NCBI RefSeq assembly: GCF_024586455.1
Contig: NC_065920.1
Location: 55,931,960-55,995,959 of the forward strand
Length of the DNA: 64,000 bases
Source of the DNA: Bactrocera neohumeralis
Lineage: Eukaryota > Arthropoda > Insecta > Diptera > Tephritidae
Reading direction: 5' to 3'
Made by a program: the position numbers and the translations under genes
Notes under the pieces: generated by a model
Databases searched by the model: none
What the model saw: the letters and a program-made list of their open reading frames with translations, nothing else
Told to the model about the DNA's origin: nothing
Part shown: piece by piece, positions 43,683 to 55,891 of the stretch
Layout of the letters: every line of letters begins with the position of its first letter
How positions within the stretch are numbered: position 1 is the first letter of the stretch

Positions 43683-45875
43683 TCTGAGTGGCCATGGAAT
43701 TTACAACTTTAATAGTTTCTTGATTTGTTGAGTATGAAATTAATTTACAGTATGAAAAACAAAGTAAAGGACATAACACTCCCTGAGTACTTGGGAACTA
43801 CGGAATGATTTTATATTTTGAAATTACGCCTCTACTGAATCCATTATTAAAACATTGAAAGAAACACATACGAAATATTTTGTTATTAAATAACCGTAGC
43901 TCGACTTTCAGGCATTGGTAAGACCAACTTATTCCATAAGTTAAGTTATTTTAATTTGGCTACTTCAATTTATATAAGACTACCAGACGCACACATAAAT
44001 ATGTTAATAATAAGTAGCCCTATCGCTTGCTAAGCAGAACTAGAAGACTGCGTTAGTCTTTAAATCGTGTTTCAATTGGTCTTCATTTAATTTATTTCAC
44101 TGAAGTGAAATAGCAATGACTAAGGAGCAGCTTATTGCAATCGACTATTGATGTAAGCTCCTTATTGCTATTGAAAACCGATTTGTGGTTATAGGAATAT
44201 AAAAGATCTACTTCAACTTATACCGAAAGTTCTTCAAACATTTGACTTCCAGCAATGCAAAGGCGGTGTATGTATAAATGCGGTCATAGTTCATTGTGTT
44301 GCATTTTTACGGTACCTTTAGTGACCCCTGAAACAGTAATGTCATGTAAGGTAATACTATTCTACATTGAATATTGCACGAAGAGAGAGAAGTTTACTTC
44401 AAACCAATTGCTATGAAGTGAAAGAATTTTTATTGATGTGAAGTTTATTCGCTCTTACTGCCATCTAAAGGCTTAAGCCTTTCCCACTAATGTGGAGTCA
44501 AAATATATACAAACCCAATCATATACTATTGACTATCTGAGCGCTATATTCTCGAGTCATGATTCGAGCTCAGCCCTTAAACCGTCAGTTTTAACAAGAA
44601 ATGACGGATAGGAGACAAAGGAGTGTTTATTTCTAAAAGAGGTCATTAAAATTCACTTCAAAAGAGGATGACGGTCTGAATTTCACTCTGCTACTAGTTT
44701 AATGGTAAAATCCTTTGATCTAATTATGACTGTAAGCAGAAAGTTAGGTAGAACGGATCCCATACTTATGAAGTTCATACCAAAGATGTACTAAGCCTTG
44801 CAATTTAACATACTAAAATTATTGTTTATGGTCTTTTCTGTCTTAGTATAATACTTCGTTTAGCTCTAAAAATATGCCGACAACCCACATTAGTCAATGC
44901 CATTATGTTTTAAGATGGGTTAAACTACATCAAGTGGACCCTGAAAATTTTTCTAAATCACCGATTTTGAAAATTAGCACTTCATTACGATACAATCTAC
45001 AGAAAAGTTCATCAGATTCGATAGCTCCAATCAAACTAACCTATCAAATTCAAGTATGTACTTGTATGGAAATATTCGAAATTTAATTTAATTGGATATG
45101 CATTCACTTTATGATTTATATTTTGCTAAAAGAAGTTTAACTCCAATATTTATCGTTATAAAGTAGTAATCAAAACTAATTAATTTCAGAAATTCTGTAG
45201 TTTTTTAAGAGGCAGTTATAAATGTTTTACGGAATTTTTAACCATAGTGAATATATCACAAATATATACATATGTTTTTTACTTCTAAAATTTCCATGTG
45301 TTAAATAAATGGTCCCACATTTACGTATGTCTATATGGAATAAAAGGTTTAGACAAATAACAAAAATAATGCGAAGTAAATTTTCACTCAAAACTTTCTA
45401 CGCAAATGAAATGAAATTGAATTAAATCGGAAACATATAGTTTCGAGTAGTTTTGTGGATATTTAAATTTTTAATTAAAAATGTAAAGCTAAACTTGAAT
45501 TACTTGTAGCGTGGGAGCGTTCAACATGCAGTATAGCTGGAGCCAACACTCCCATATTCATATGGTTTGTACCATGGTGTATGTAGCACACACATATTAA
45601 GTTCTATATTGGTTTTTACACTAACATTTGCGAGTGAATATGTATGAGTGGGTGTTTTAAGCAATTTCTGCAATGCGAGCTATTTAGATTCTTCTGAAAT
45701 AACACTTGTGACTACATGTGGGTACATACACACAAGGCATCAAATTAAAGCTTAAATTTCACAGACGTTATTTCAATACAGATTTATTAAAATAAATAAT
45801 TAGTAATTCATACAAGAATATTATATTTACATACGTATTTAAATAAAATTTCAGAAATATAAAGAAAAAATTGTT
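43683..45875. other. unassigned AT-rich DNA
   Basis: About 2.2 kb without a coding frame or repeat I can name. It may be unique host intergenic or intronic sequence. A 70-codon frame at 44874-45086 has no support. Confidence 0.45.
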
Positions 45876-45879
45876 TCAC

Positions 45880-46290
45880 TTTAAAATAAGGTGTTGTTCT
45901 TAAACAACAGTGGTTCTGAATTACTGTGCGAAGACGTTTTGGCATGCTTCGAAACAAATTTTGAAATATTTTCATTGAAATAATACTCTATTGACGCTTC
46001 ATCGCTAAAAAGAATGATTGCAAGTTTCTACGGATGCTTTTTGGTGTTTTGGAGACGTAAATTGACCACAAATACTCAATTGGATTTAAGTCCGGTGACT
46101 GAGCTGACCACTGCAGTTGTTCGATTAAGCTTTCTTCAAAAAAGCGAGTAGCCAGGCGAGATGTGTGTTTGGGGTCATTATGTTGTTGGAAGATAAACGA
46201 CCCCAAATTCATTTTTCTGCACTTATTATCAAATGGAAATATCCAATCCAAAACTTTCGATGAACTCCATTAATGAAATTTCACGGTATT
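45880..46290 (-). pseudogene. Tc1 transposase C-terminal relic (DD34E type)
   Basis: The minus strand reads FIFQQHNDPKHTSRLATRFF (the second catalytic Asp normally in QQDNDPKHT is changed to His), then LQWSAQSPDLNPIEYLWS with the catalytic Glu. It ends in QNLFRSMPKRLRTVIQNH near 45895-45960. This is classic Tc1, distinct from the mariners around it. The first catalytic Asp region is absent. No terminal repeats were found. Confidence 0.8.
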
Positions 46291-46439
46291 CAGCAACTTT
46301 TCTTCGTATATGTCGCTCAGCGTGTATGGAAATTTTGGGCTTTGGACCTCCACTGTATTGAGTTTTGGTTGTATATCTTTTCTTTTTCTTTTTTTTCAAC
46401 AATCTTTATTGCCTGTCCGATCGAAATGGAAAAAATTTC

Positions 46440-47002
46440 AGATTGGTTTTCGGAAAATGCAGAAAGTGCCTACCTCACAACGTTACGATCGACCACAACA
46501 CGTGCGGGATGGGATAGATAACGAGAGTTGAAAGAAAAGAAAGAGGCCGAAATGTGTGAGTATGAAGAGCTTGATAAGCTGGTCGACAGGGGTAATGCTT
46601 GAAAATACGACGAATAGATGCGGCGACTAACATAAGGTTTCAAGACCGGAGCATACACTTGTAGAACCGCCGTGGTGATCTGGTAACCGAAGCTCAGAGC
46701 ATACTAAAATTATGGAAGGAGCACTTCTCCAGCCTGCTGTGCGGCAGTGAAAGCATAAGGATAGTAGAAGGTAAACCCGATTCCCCAATCGATGACGATG
46801 GAGCAGATGGTCCAAATGCCCGACCATGAAGAAGTTCGAATAGCACCAACAAAGCAGCGGGGCCGATAGATTGCTGGGCAAGCTATTCAAACCCGCCGGC
46901 GAAGAACTGAAAGTGAGCATGCATTAGCTTCTTTGTAGAATATGGTCGAACGAAAGGATGCCCAACGATTGGAATTTAAGTGTGCTCTGCCCAATCCGTA
47001 TA
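46440..47002 (+). mobile_element. RTE LINE fragment, decayed, cut by a mariner
   Basis: Sequence from GFRK.., AYLTTLRSTTTRAGWDR and [19 protein letters not shown] through the LWKEHFSSLL region up to WNLSVLCPIR is recognisable over shifting frames. It lines up with 29150-29795. It stops at the TA (47001-47002) where the mariner begins. At the codon where two other copies have a stop (29284, 22409) this copy reads GAG. Confidence 0.75.
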
Positions 47003-48180
47003 GGTGCATTCCAAAGAGAGCAGGACTTTTTGAATCTACCGCCCCTGGTGGCGCCATCTATATGTTGACTGCATTAGAACCCGCTATATTTATCGATTGT
47101 CCAGTGAGAATTTCATGACATTTCATTGATTGGAAACGAAGTTATTGCGTTTTTAGTGTCAGTATGTTTGTGTTATCGGTACGAAAATGAGTTTCGAACC
47201 AAGAGCCAACATTAAATTTTGTATTAAAATTGGTAAAACTTTTACTGAAACGTTTCAATTGATGAAACAAGTTTATGGCCATGATTGCCTATCCCGTAGC
47301 AGAGTGCATGAGTGGTTTCAACGTTTTTAAAGTGGTCGTGAGGACATAAATGACGATTACCATGTAGGCCAATCAAAATCCGTGATCACCGGAAATTCCA
47401 TCGAAACTGTGCGTGAATTCACAAAAAATCAGCCGAAATCATTACTGAAATTCATGGAAGTGGAATTGAACATCTCCAAAACATCGATCTATGGCATCTT
47501 GACCGAACGTTTTTGCTTACGAAAGGTGTGTGTACGGTTTGTTCCGCACAAATTGACTGACGACCAAAAATTTCTAAGAATCCAACATTCGAAGGATGTT
47601 ATTAAAAAGTTCAAAAAGGACAAAAACTTCCTTCGCAATATTGTGACTGGTGAAACATAGTGTTTCCAATATGATCCTGAATCGAAACGCCAGAATGCTG
47701 AATGAAAGGCACCGGACCAGCCGAAACCCAAAAAATCTCGCATAGAGAAGTCAAAAGTGAAGCAACGCTGATTTGTTTTTATGAATCCAAGGGTACTGTC
47801 CAAAAAGAATTTTTTCCACCCGTCCAAAACGTTAATGCGGTATTCTACCTTTGAGTTTTGAAGCGTTTGGAGCGCCGTATTCGAAGTGTTCGGCCCGAAT
47901 ATCGCGAAGATGAAAGTTGGGGTTTGTTTATACAGGGCCGTCTCATCGATCAACGCTTGTGACGGATTATTTGACCAAAAATCACATTTTAACCATTAAC
48001 CACTCCCCGTATTCACCTGAATTGACACCGTGCGACTTCTTTCGGCATACTGGCCAACGAGCTAAAACACCCGTTCGACATGCTTTTGGACCGTGCCAAA
48101 AGCTGTATTGAAGTATTTGAAGAAAGAGACTAGTTTGAATACCGTTAGTACATCTATGCTAAATTTTACGTCAAAATATT
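47003..48180 (+). mobile_element. mariner element (family M2), inserted into RTE
   Basis: It starts ggtgcattccaaagagagca immediately after TA. The 5' untranslated part matches the reversed end of the 36818 copy. The right terminal repeat has decayed and the RTE sequence does not resume, so the right boundary is approximate. About 1.18 kb, close to full mariner length. Confidence 0.75.
47187..48130 (+). pseudogene. mariner transposase (M2 family), frameshifted
   Basis: In order: MSFEQRANIKFC-like start near 47187, IGKTFTETFQLMKQVYG, SRSRVHEWFQRF then TAA, ITGNSIETVREFTKN, SKTSIYGILTERF and CVRFVPHKLTDDQKFLRI. IVTGET near 47640 is the first catalytic region without its Asp partner. After a deletion come VNAVFYL, RRIRSVRPEYRED, HRSTLVTDYLTKNHILTIN and YSPELTPCDFF near 48010-48040 with the third Asp. 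At least four stops or shifts are present. Confidence 0.8.
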
Positions 48181-48189
48181 AATTAGTAT

Positions 48190-48640
48190 TTGAGATACGA
48201 GTCATTTTGTGAGGCTCTAAATGTGAATTTTTCGATTTTTACTATGTCTGAAGTTATTGAACAAAGAAGTGCGATGATGCGCCATCTCATACTGCATTGG
48301 TTATTTGTGATAATTTTACCACATTTTCAATTAATATCGCAATTATTCGATCAATTATTAATACCGCAACCACCGCATTCACTTGATTTATCTTCGTGTA
48401 ATTTCTGGCTATTCAGCAACTTCGCATGATCACTCCGAGGACACCGTTTTGACTAAACTGAAGATATAAAAGCTGAATCGAAGAAGGCTTTGATGGCCAT
48501 CACGACGGAGGATGCTATGATTACTGGAAAAGTCGTTGACATAAGTGTATTACAGCGGGAGGAGATTACTTTGAAGGAGATGAAATGGACAAAACTTACC
48601 TTTGAATTTGATCACAAATTTTTGAAAAAACAAATTTATT
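48190..48640 (+). pseudogene. mariner transposase C-terminal relic, different family
   Basis: Pieces LIPQPPHSLDLSSCNFWLFS (third catalytic Asp changed to Asn) near 48360-48415, EDIKAESKKALMAI near 48460-48500, and GGDYFEGDEMDKTYL near 48555-48600. The pattern resembles the 10.6-kb relic rather than M1 or M2. Confidence 0.7.
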
Positions 48641-49500
48641 AGCATATTCATATTTGGCTGCAAGGATAATTGTGATAATCTGACCATAACGTCCCAAGAC
48701 TCTGCTCGTATTCGACATATAATTAGTTTCCAGCAATCACCATTAATTAATTCATGATATCCTATTAACTGCGTAAGACACACTGAGAATACAACACATA
48801 CAGTAATAATATGGAATATGTTGTACTCCTGAAGCAAATTCATAAATATTACTATATTTTTTGCTAAGCTACTAAACCAATCCTAAACATACTTTTATGA
48901 AAATTGTTGTTATATATTTTTGTCACGTGTCCCCACTCTTGTATAACAATACTCCATAGCACCAACATGATTATTTAAACTTCATACTTTAGGTATATAT
49001 AAATACATGACATACGCCTTCATATGTAAGTAATTATTTCTACTTCGCTTCTACGCACTCATACACGTAATTGTACCTAAACTTTCATTATAACTTGCAA
49101 CTTCATTCTAACTTACAGTACTAATTACAGATTCACAATCAACGAATCATAAAGCAAAATGAGGAACATAACTGACGCATCGTCCTTTGTAATTGCCCTT
49201 GCAGCTGCGGCATAGAGTATATTTGTTTCTAAGAGCTGGTGGCATTTCTCTACTATTAATTGGGTAAATATTACACATACGATAACTGGCTGTCGTTGTT
49301 GTCTTACACCAAATGAGAATTTGTCAACACAAGGATATTCGTAGTCACAAAGTTCTGGAAACCGATAATAATATCATGAGAAATTTAAACTTTACGTGAC
49401 CACATATTTTATGGTAATTTGCAACTATTCCAAGCTGACATTTTCCAGATATACATAAAGGGTATATTAACAAGAACGATTGATCAAATTGTGTGTGTAT
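48641..49500. other. unassigned AT-rich DNA
   Basis: No supported feature. Confidence 0.45.
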
Positions 49501-49504
49501 GTTT

Positions 49505-49640
49505 AGACGTGTAAAAAGAGGCGACGCAGTGCCCGGGGAAAAAACTCGGACAACATTGGATTACAACGCTCGCCATTGATGGTAACTCCAGCACCTGCCT
49601 CATTTCGAAAGAAATAAGGCCTTATGATGACGCTATACAA
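49505..49640 (-). pseudogene. short mariner-like transposase fragment
   Basis: The minus strand reads YFFRNEAGAGVTINGERC, which corresponds to the segment just before the second catalytic Asp in the families at 3240 and 25036. The match is about 45 codons long and ends abruptly. Confidence 0.5.
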
Positions 49641-49659
49641 TAACGCGCATATAACGCGA

Positions 49660-49890
49660 ATGAACGTTATAATCTTCGACAATTGTCAAGACCTGTACCG
49701 TAGTGAAACATGACATGAAGAAATAGCAAACTATAGTTAACACACTTACAGAATTTGACACAAATCCGTAAAAAACATAATCGCCACGTGCATAATTTAT
49801 GCATATATAGAGGCAAAGACGATAAATATATATTTTTACTACTCTCTTTTTTCTGATATCAATTAACTTTACCTAGAAAAGGAGCAAAAC
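49660..49890 (+). repeat. repeated LINE-flanking segment, copy 1
   Basis: About 130 bp (ttcgacaattg.caagacct through gccacgtgca) is almost identical to 63272-63395. After a shorter AT-rich stretch, aaatatatatttttactact and tatcaattaactttacc match 63597-63640. It leads into an RTE endonuclease start in both places. Confidence 0.75.
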
Positions 49891-50360
49891 AAGCTCGGAT
49901 GAGAGATCCCCCTTTTGATGACGACCACTGCAAACATATTAAGGATTACGATTTAAGGGGATCCACTTGGAATGTCCGGCCTTTAAATGGGAAGGTGCCG
50001 CTGCCCAGCTGGTTGATGTCCTCGTAAGAAGACGGCTGACTTCACCGCCTTCCAAGAAATGCGATGGTCAGGACAAGGACTGACACGAGTACGTCCTTGT
50101 TTCACTGCTACAGTGGCCATATAAAGGAGCGCAAGTTCGGTGTGGGATCCGTGGTGAGAGAGAGACTCCGTCGCCGAGTACTATCATTCACCCCGGTGGA
50201 TGAACGTTTAGCCACAATCCGCATCAAAGCGAAGTTCTTCAACATATCGCTGATTTGCGCCTACGCTTCGATGGAAGAGAAGGAAGATGCGACCACAGAT
50301 GCCTTCTATGCGCTTGGAGCGCACCTCTGAAAGCTGCTCCCGCCACTATGTCAAAATCGT
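49890..50360 (+). mobile_element. RTE LINE 5' fragment (endonuclease N-terminus)
   Basis: Reads from an MRDPPF.. leader and DYDLRGSTWNVRPLN to a frameshift, then HIKERKFGVGSVVRERLRRR and FNISLICAYASMEEKED (50064-50330). It aligns with 28180-28640. The LINE stops at about 50358 with no 3' part. The leader contains an insertion (tttgatgacgaccactgcaa) shared with 63735 but absent from the copy at 28180, so these two form a subfamily. Confidence 0.8.
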
Positions 50361-50389
50361 GCTTGTCCAAATTCTATAATATATATATT

Positions 50390-50700
50390 ATTCTCGTCCT
50401 TCCGAAGCCTTTCAAACCGATCCCTTAGTCCCACGCTATTTTGTTCTTCTTTTTGAAGCAATTTGGTGCGGAGAACAACTAAGGGACGAATGGTTAACAG
50501 GAATTCAGGTTCCCGAAAAGGCGATCAATCCATACGTGAGAACTATGGAGGGATCACATTCATTAGCATCCCATCAAAAATTCTAACCAAACTTCTTTTA
50601 ACCCGAATACAGGCCCATCTTGTAGGTTTGCTGGGGAAGCCACAAGCAGGATTTCAAACAAACAGATCATTTTGCGCCCAGAGGAAATAAATCACTACTT
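50390..50700 (+). pseudogene. second LINE lineage: reverse transcriptase fragment
   Basis: Pieces FEAIWCGEQLRDEWLTGIQV, GDQSIRENYGGITFISIPSK, ILTKLLLTRI and LLGKPQAGFQTNRS correspond to RT fingers and the Q-A-G-F-R motif. They differ from the RTE family described above ([13 protein letters not shown]). They follow that family's endonuclease fragment after a junction at about 50360. Broken by frameshifts, and the catalytic box is missing. Confidence 0.7.
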
Positions 50701-52112
50701 TGACTTTAAATTCAAAGCCTTACACAAAAAACAACAAACAGACCTAATTTATCGAACAACTGACGTCGTCTTATGATACTGCTCTCCTGGCAGCAAAAAA
50801 ATCAATACTTGGAAAGGAATCTAAATATGATTGGTTAATTTAAACTTTTGAACCTAAAGAAAGCAACAACAGTAATACGCTGAACCGAATCAACATATTT
50901 GTATTTGACTGCACACAGAATTCACTAATTTCCGCATTTATGCAATTAGAGAGGAAAAGCTGTTTATAGGCTCTTCGTCAATAAGTAACTGCTGCCTGTA
51001 TTTAGCAGCAACATAAGCTCCCAGAATGCTTAATGCTGCAGTGCAGTTAAACTATAGTCAGTTTCGTTTGTTCCACTGAAGCTGTTAAGAGATTTGTGCG
51101 TCGTTTGTTCACGCTGAATACCAACTTTACGAGGGAATCTTACTGCACGTTTGCGTGTTGGATATGTCAACTAGAGCGTTGTTGTACTATAAAATCACTT
51201 ATCCGAGGTTGTTGTTTCCTTTTCACTGTTAGTGGTTTCTATTTAGCAGTTCCCAAACCCAGCGCACAACTCCGCAAGGCTAGTAATATAGAGCTTTATA
51301 CACATTTGTTTACTGATTTGCTTTTTTCAAAACTGACGCTCACTCGCAGCCGCACCTCTAGTGACCTTAAAAATCATTCGCTGGAAAGCAGTTTTAGACC
51401 CATAGTCTCTTAGACAAATTTGTTCAGAATGATTCGTACAATATTTCCTATATACAATTTTTTTCTTTTTTTTTGGCTTCATGTAAATCGACCCGCTCCA
51501 ATGTTCTTTTGTCGGCCTTATACTGCATAAACACACTAACTGGGGAAGTGAGAAGCGCTCTGCACAATCTTATAGTACCCAACTATAGTACTTGTCAAAT
51601 GTTTACTGTTGTTTTTTGTCTACTATAATTGCCTCGTCTTTGTAAATTCAGCACAACTCAACGCCTGCCTAGACAATATAATCTCGTTTTGCAGTCAACG
51701 ATGAATTTGAAATTAGATTCAATAAAATGAGTTAAAACAACAGAAGCAGCAATAGACGGCAATTATTGGTTGTTTGTGTAAGTGCTTTTGCTGCAAGTAT
51801 ATGCACTTTCCTTAGCTTCAGTCATCGCCATGATGGTTTGGATGTTATCGGCATTCAACTGCGTTATGGCAAATATTAGTGCACTGTAGATATCTACTAG
51901 TTGACTTAATATAAGAAGAAGAAGAAGATCAAATAAGCATATGGAGATGTTATTAAATTGATATATTTCTAAACGGCATACATTTAGATAATTTCTGAAA
52001 ACTATATGTTAATTAATATCAATTAGTTTTCATCACTATTATAAAAAGCAAACTAAGCATAAATTACTTTACTTTGAAGTACAGGCAACTGAATAATAAA
52101 AATAAATATTAT
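50701..52112. other. unassigned DNA
   Basis: A small (aag)n run lies at 51917-51931. A 105-codon frame at 51096-51413 matches nothing I recognise. Confidence 0.45.
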
Positions 52113-52400
52113 TGTACCCTAAACAGGGTATATTAAGTTTTCTACGATATTTCTAAGACCCAAAATAAAATGTCGGATATTAAACAATTTTTCAACATGA
52201 CAAGCTGAGTCCATTTCCATGACCGTCAGTCTGTCCCTCCGTCTAACTGTCCGACAAACTTGTTTAACTTTCCATTGCAATAGTAAACATTTTCTTATTA
52301 GAGCACACAATAATCTCCATAATCGGATGATAATTAAATATTTAAGCACATTATACTCAGAATCTTGTGGAGAAGATGTCCGCAATTCATAAGTTAGTAT
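52113..52400 (+). repeat. fragment of the gtctgtcc-type repeat
   Basis: Contains aaacagggtatattaagttt, ctacgatatttct, gagtccatttccatgaccg and cagtctgtccctccgtc. These match 15095-15200 and the 38.6-kb copy. Confidence 0.55.
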
Positions 52401-52964
52401 TCACTAACATTTTTTTATTTTTATTGAGATATACTTTTTGTTGAAAAACCTTGATTCATATGCAATTAGAAAAATGTAGCTAGTGTCCAGGCACGGATGC
52501 TAAGAAGAAAAAAGAAGAAATAAGTAGCAGTATGTGTTTTAGCTCTTGATATAATGAGTTAGATATTACTGACTTCGATTTTATTTGGTTCACTGGGTAT
52601 TTTCATGACTATGGTACTTCAGTGCCAAGCTAAGTTTAAGCCAGACTATACATATTTGATTTGATTAACCAAGTAAATAAGAGAGATTCTCGAATAAAAT
52701 ATGTAGATGGGCAAATAGTGACAGAAGATAAAAAATATGAATGGATAACGTTTCGTATTCAGGTTAAATACAGAAGTCACAAGCCATTTTCAAAAGTAAT
52801 GTCAGGCATTATTAGTAAAGGAATTTCAACTTAACATCACAAAAGTAGTTAATGCATACTTCGCACTATTTGTTATGTTTGCTACGCATAAAAGAGAACT
52901 TTTAATCTTAGCAAGAATTGTTTTCTGACATGTCCTTTGATATAGCTTCAACACACGTGGCCTC
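52401..52964. other. AT-rich DNA without a recognised feature
   Basis: No supported gene, repeat or terminal structure. Confidence 0.5.
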
Positions 52965-53462
52965 TCACAAAAAATATGTTTTTGTCCGGTTTGTTAAAAT
53001 AACAACAAAAAATTAATATTTTTCAAATGTTATATTCTTTATTCAAAGTAGTGCGCATCAGTAGTCGGTATAGAAGGTAGGATGATAAACCACATTTCCG
53101 CTACTAGATGATTTTTTCTTCTTTCTTATGAACAACAGCTGATATGGAAAATGTGACTTGTTTTCTGGTGTCAACTCACAAAATACGTCCAAAATCAGAT
53201 ATAAAAATTTTCAGCATTGTCATGAGTTCTGAGACGACCGAGTGTAATGGAATCGCTTAAACCACTTTTAATCTTAGCAAGAATTTTTTTCATCATTTGA
53301 CACATGTGTGAAGTTTGATTTTATAGCTTCAAAACACAAGTACCCCTTTTGAACACATATGTCTTAAAAAAATGCAAGCAAAATTTTTATTTCATGCATA
53401 CAAACCAATAAAAGAGCTTTTATATTTACAATGTATTCCGTTTTCTTGACAGACCTTGTGTA
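52965..53462 (-). mobile_element. mariner element (family M1), heavily deleted
   Basis: The left end (tttgtccggtttgttaaaat, aacaacaaaaaattaatatt, atattctttattcaaagtag) matches 14190-14275. The middle (gaatcgcttaaaccactttt, catcatttgac) matches 14755-14830. The right end ttcttgacagaccttgtgta matches 15078-15092. About half of the M1 element is missing and no frame survives. Confidence 0.7.
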
Positions 53463-53924
53463 TATTCATCTTGCACTGGAGATAAGCTTTAGTATCTGCT
53501 TTTGAAGTCGCTATTTTCCGCAATTCAGTCACATATGTACATATATCTACTTTATAATCCATATATACACAAATGTCTACATGCACGAGTGCCTGTTGTC
53601 ACGTTTACTTTCTGCTTTCTCTAAGGTTTATGACGCCTTTAGCTGGTCTGGCTGTTGGAGCTTAAGTCATCAACATAGATATTGGTTAATATTGGCTACT
53701 AACTGTATATAAAACATTTGCTTTGTTGCAAATTTTGTCGGGCCATTTATATCGTTATAGTGTCAAGTTTCATTTTACGACATGTTAAACGTGATTCAAT
53801 TTGCAGAAGAAGTCATCGATGGTGATTGACTACTTCTCGTTATTCTTTGCTTACTCTACAAATATTAAACAAATCATTACAAATAAATGTACATACAAAC
53901 TAATGTTTATTTTCGCTTGACATT
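53463..53924. other. AT-rich DNA without a recognised feature
   Basis: No feature could be supported. Confidence 0.5.
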
Positions 53925-54290
53925 TTAAAAAATAGGTTCTTAGCCACCTCTAATAAAATTACTCCATTTAAGAGTTATTAATTGTAACGAAAAGTTTCTA
54001 CATTTGTTTATTTTCTTATTATCAGATACAAAAATTCATATCACGCTTACAACTACATGAAAAATTCTCTCGTTGCATAGATTTTGTATAAAATTAAATG
54101 CTCAATTAAAAAGTTTTCTTCAAAATTTTGTTCACTTATTCGTTTAAAAGATATTAGCAGTTGGAATAAGGTTATTTTAACTCAATGAAAATTTTTTTTA
54201 TTGAAAACCTCAGTTTTGTAGAAAATTTTCTGTTTGAAAAAAATCGCTTAATAAGATATAAAGGTTGCGCATACGCCCCGCACCACTTAA
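53925..54290. repeat. decayed relative of the MITE at 22948
   Basis: Blocks aaaaataggttcttagcc, agttattaattgtaacg, cttattatcaga, gattttgta.aaaatt and gtttaaaagatattagcagtt follow the order of 22998-23230. The outer part of the terminal repeat is lost. Confidence 0.6.
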
Positions 54291-54394
54291 GGCTGGTCTC
54301 CAAGAATTGCATGATTTCAGTAGTAGTGGCATCTTAACTAGCGACGTTTAAGTCAATATTTCACTGCAAGTTAATCATATGCAATTTTATTGAA

Positions 54395-54900
54395 AACATT
54401 GTGTCAAAAAAGTACCCGGAAGTTGTAAAGAAAACTCAAAATATTTAATTATTACACTTGTGCCATTTCTTATTTTCTAGTCCGCGAAATACTTCTCATA
54501 AGCAGTTTTTGGGATGACCTTCAGCTCCTTCAGCGAATTTTGTTTTATCTCTTCGATCGACTGAAAACGATTTCACCTAGCAGGAGTTTCGGTTTGGGAA
54601 ACAATAAAATATCACACGAAGCCAAATCTGGTGAATGCTGTGGTTGATCGATAGTAGTCACTGCGTTTCTGGCTTTAAATTCGGTCACAATCGTACTCTT
54701 TTTGAATAAATTTCAGCTTTTTTGGGACGAGTTCAGCAAAAACGCATTTCATACCCAAAACATCCGACAAAATTATGCGAACAGACTCGCGAGAGAAGTA
54801 GATCGTTCCTACTAATTCTTAAACACTTGCCTGATGCTTTTCAATCACCATATCCTTCACTTTTTTAATATTTCTACCAGTCCATTTGAATTATACTAGA
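54395..54900 (-). pseudogene. mariner relic with one terminal repeat
   Basis: The left end attgtgtcaaaaaagtaccc matches the end at 38240. On the minus strand the C-terminus reads LKELKVIPKTAYEKYFADWK near 54480-54540. Further upstream are a HSPDLASCDIL-like region near 54600-54640 and an N-terminal VKDMVIEKHQAS-like stretch near 54820-54860. No frame survives for long. Confidence 0.62.
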
Positions 54901-55179
54901 CTTCTGTGAGTATGCGAGCAGATGTTGGTTGAATTAAAAAAAAAAGCATATAATAGACACAAAACGTAAACTGAATTCTCATACAACATGGTTTAAGCAA
55001 AAAAATATATTAATTTCAGAACAAAAAGTGGCCCAAAATTTAGATTTCCATATATGTAGTAAAGTGTTGACAACCCTAAAAAAACAAATCGATAGCTGAC
55101 AGTTAAGGCTTAGTAAAATGGGACATTACATGTCGTACGGAAGGTGTTTACTTTCTCGTTTTGGTAATCACAATTAGCA

Positions 55180-55420
55180 TCTAGATCATGTGATTTAACA
55201 CCAAATGATTTCTTTTTATGGGATTATTTAAAATAACAGGTTTATTGTAACAAGTCAGGAAACATGCGTGCTTCAAAGAAGAAGATACAAGTTACATTAA
55301 TGAAACTCAGCCAGATTTGTGCAAAATAGTATTAAAAAATTTCGTCAAACAAATGCAAAGGTGTATGGAAAATTGTTTCCCGATATGCTATTTCATAAAT
55401 AACACTATCCGATGTACTTT
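55180..55420 (+). pseudogene. mariner-like transposase C-terminal relic
   Basis: SRSCDLTPNDFFLWDYLK (third catalytic Asp region) and ETQPDLCKIVLKNFVKQM are in two frames, followed by MQRCMENCFP. This is the same group as the elements at 5039 and 24683. No inverted repeats were found. Confidence 0.68.
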
Positions 55421-55889
55421 ATGACTGAAAAAAATACAATCGTTAGACTAAAAACTGTATTCTCTATTTAATTCCAATATTTCTTTAATTTCAGAAGACC
55501 CTTTACTTGGACATTAATTTTTACCTCTCAAATATTATGCGAACTTATGGACTTATTTATGCTAAACACAATCTCTGTCAATAAAAGCTGAAAGTATAAA
55601 CAAGGAAGAAAGATATTTCAGCAACAGCTATTTGCGCATGTACAAAAGTACAAAGGCATTTAGACAATGAAAGAAAAATGTCAAATTAACTTAGGATAAT
55701 ATTTTCTTCTGTGCATGTGTTGCATGTATTCTTGGCGTCTCATAACTGAATATAAAAAAATCCACAAATCGTTTGTTGGTGTATTTGGAAGTTGGTGGTT
55801 GATAAGGCGAATGAGAGCATAAAAGCGCGAGAGATAACGACAGTCATAACACGTTATTAGGAACATAAACTTTTACGATAATACTGAAA
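55421..55889. other. unassigned AT-rich DNA
   Basis: No supported feature. Confidence 0.5.
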
Positions 55890-55891
55890 TA

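Noticed and set aside
51096..51413. 105-codon open frame as a possible host gene
   Set aside because: There is no recognisable domain, signal or splice context and codon use is unremarkable.
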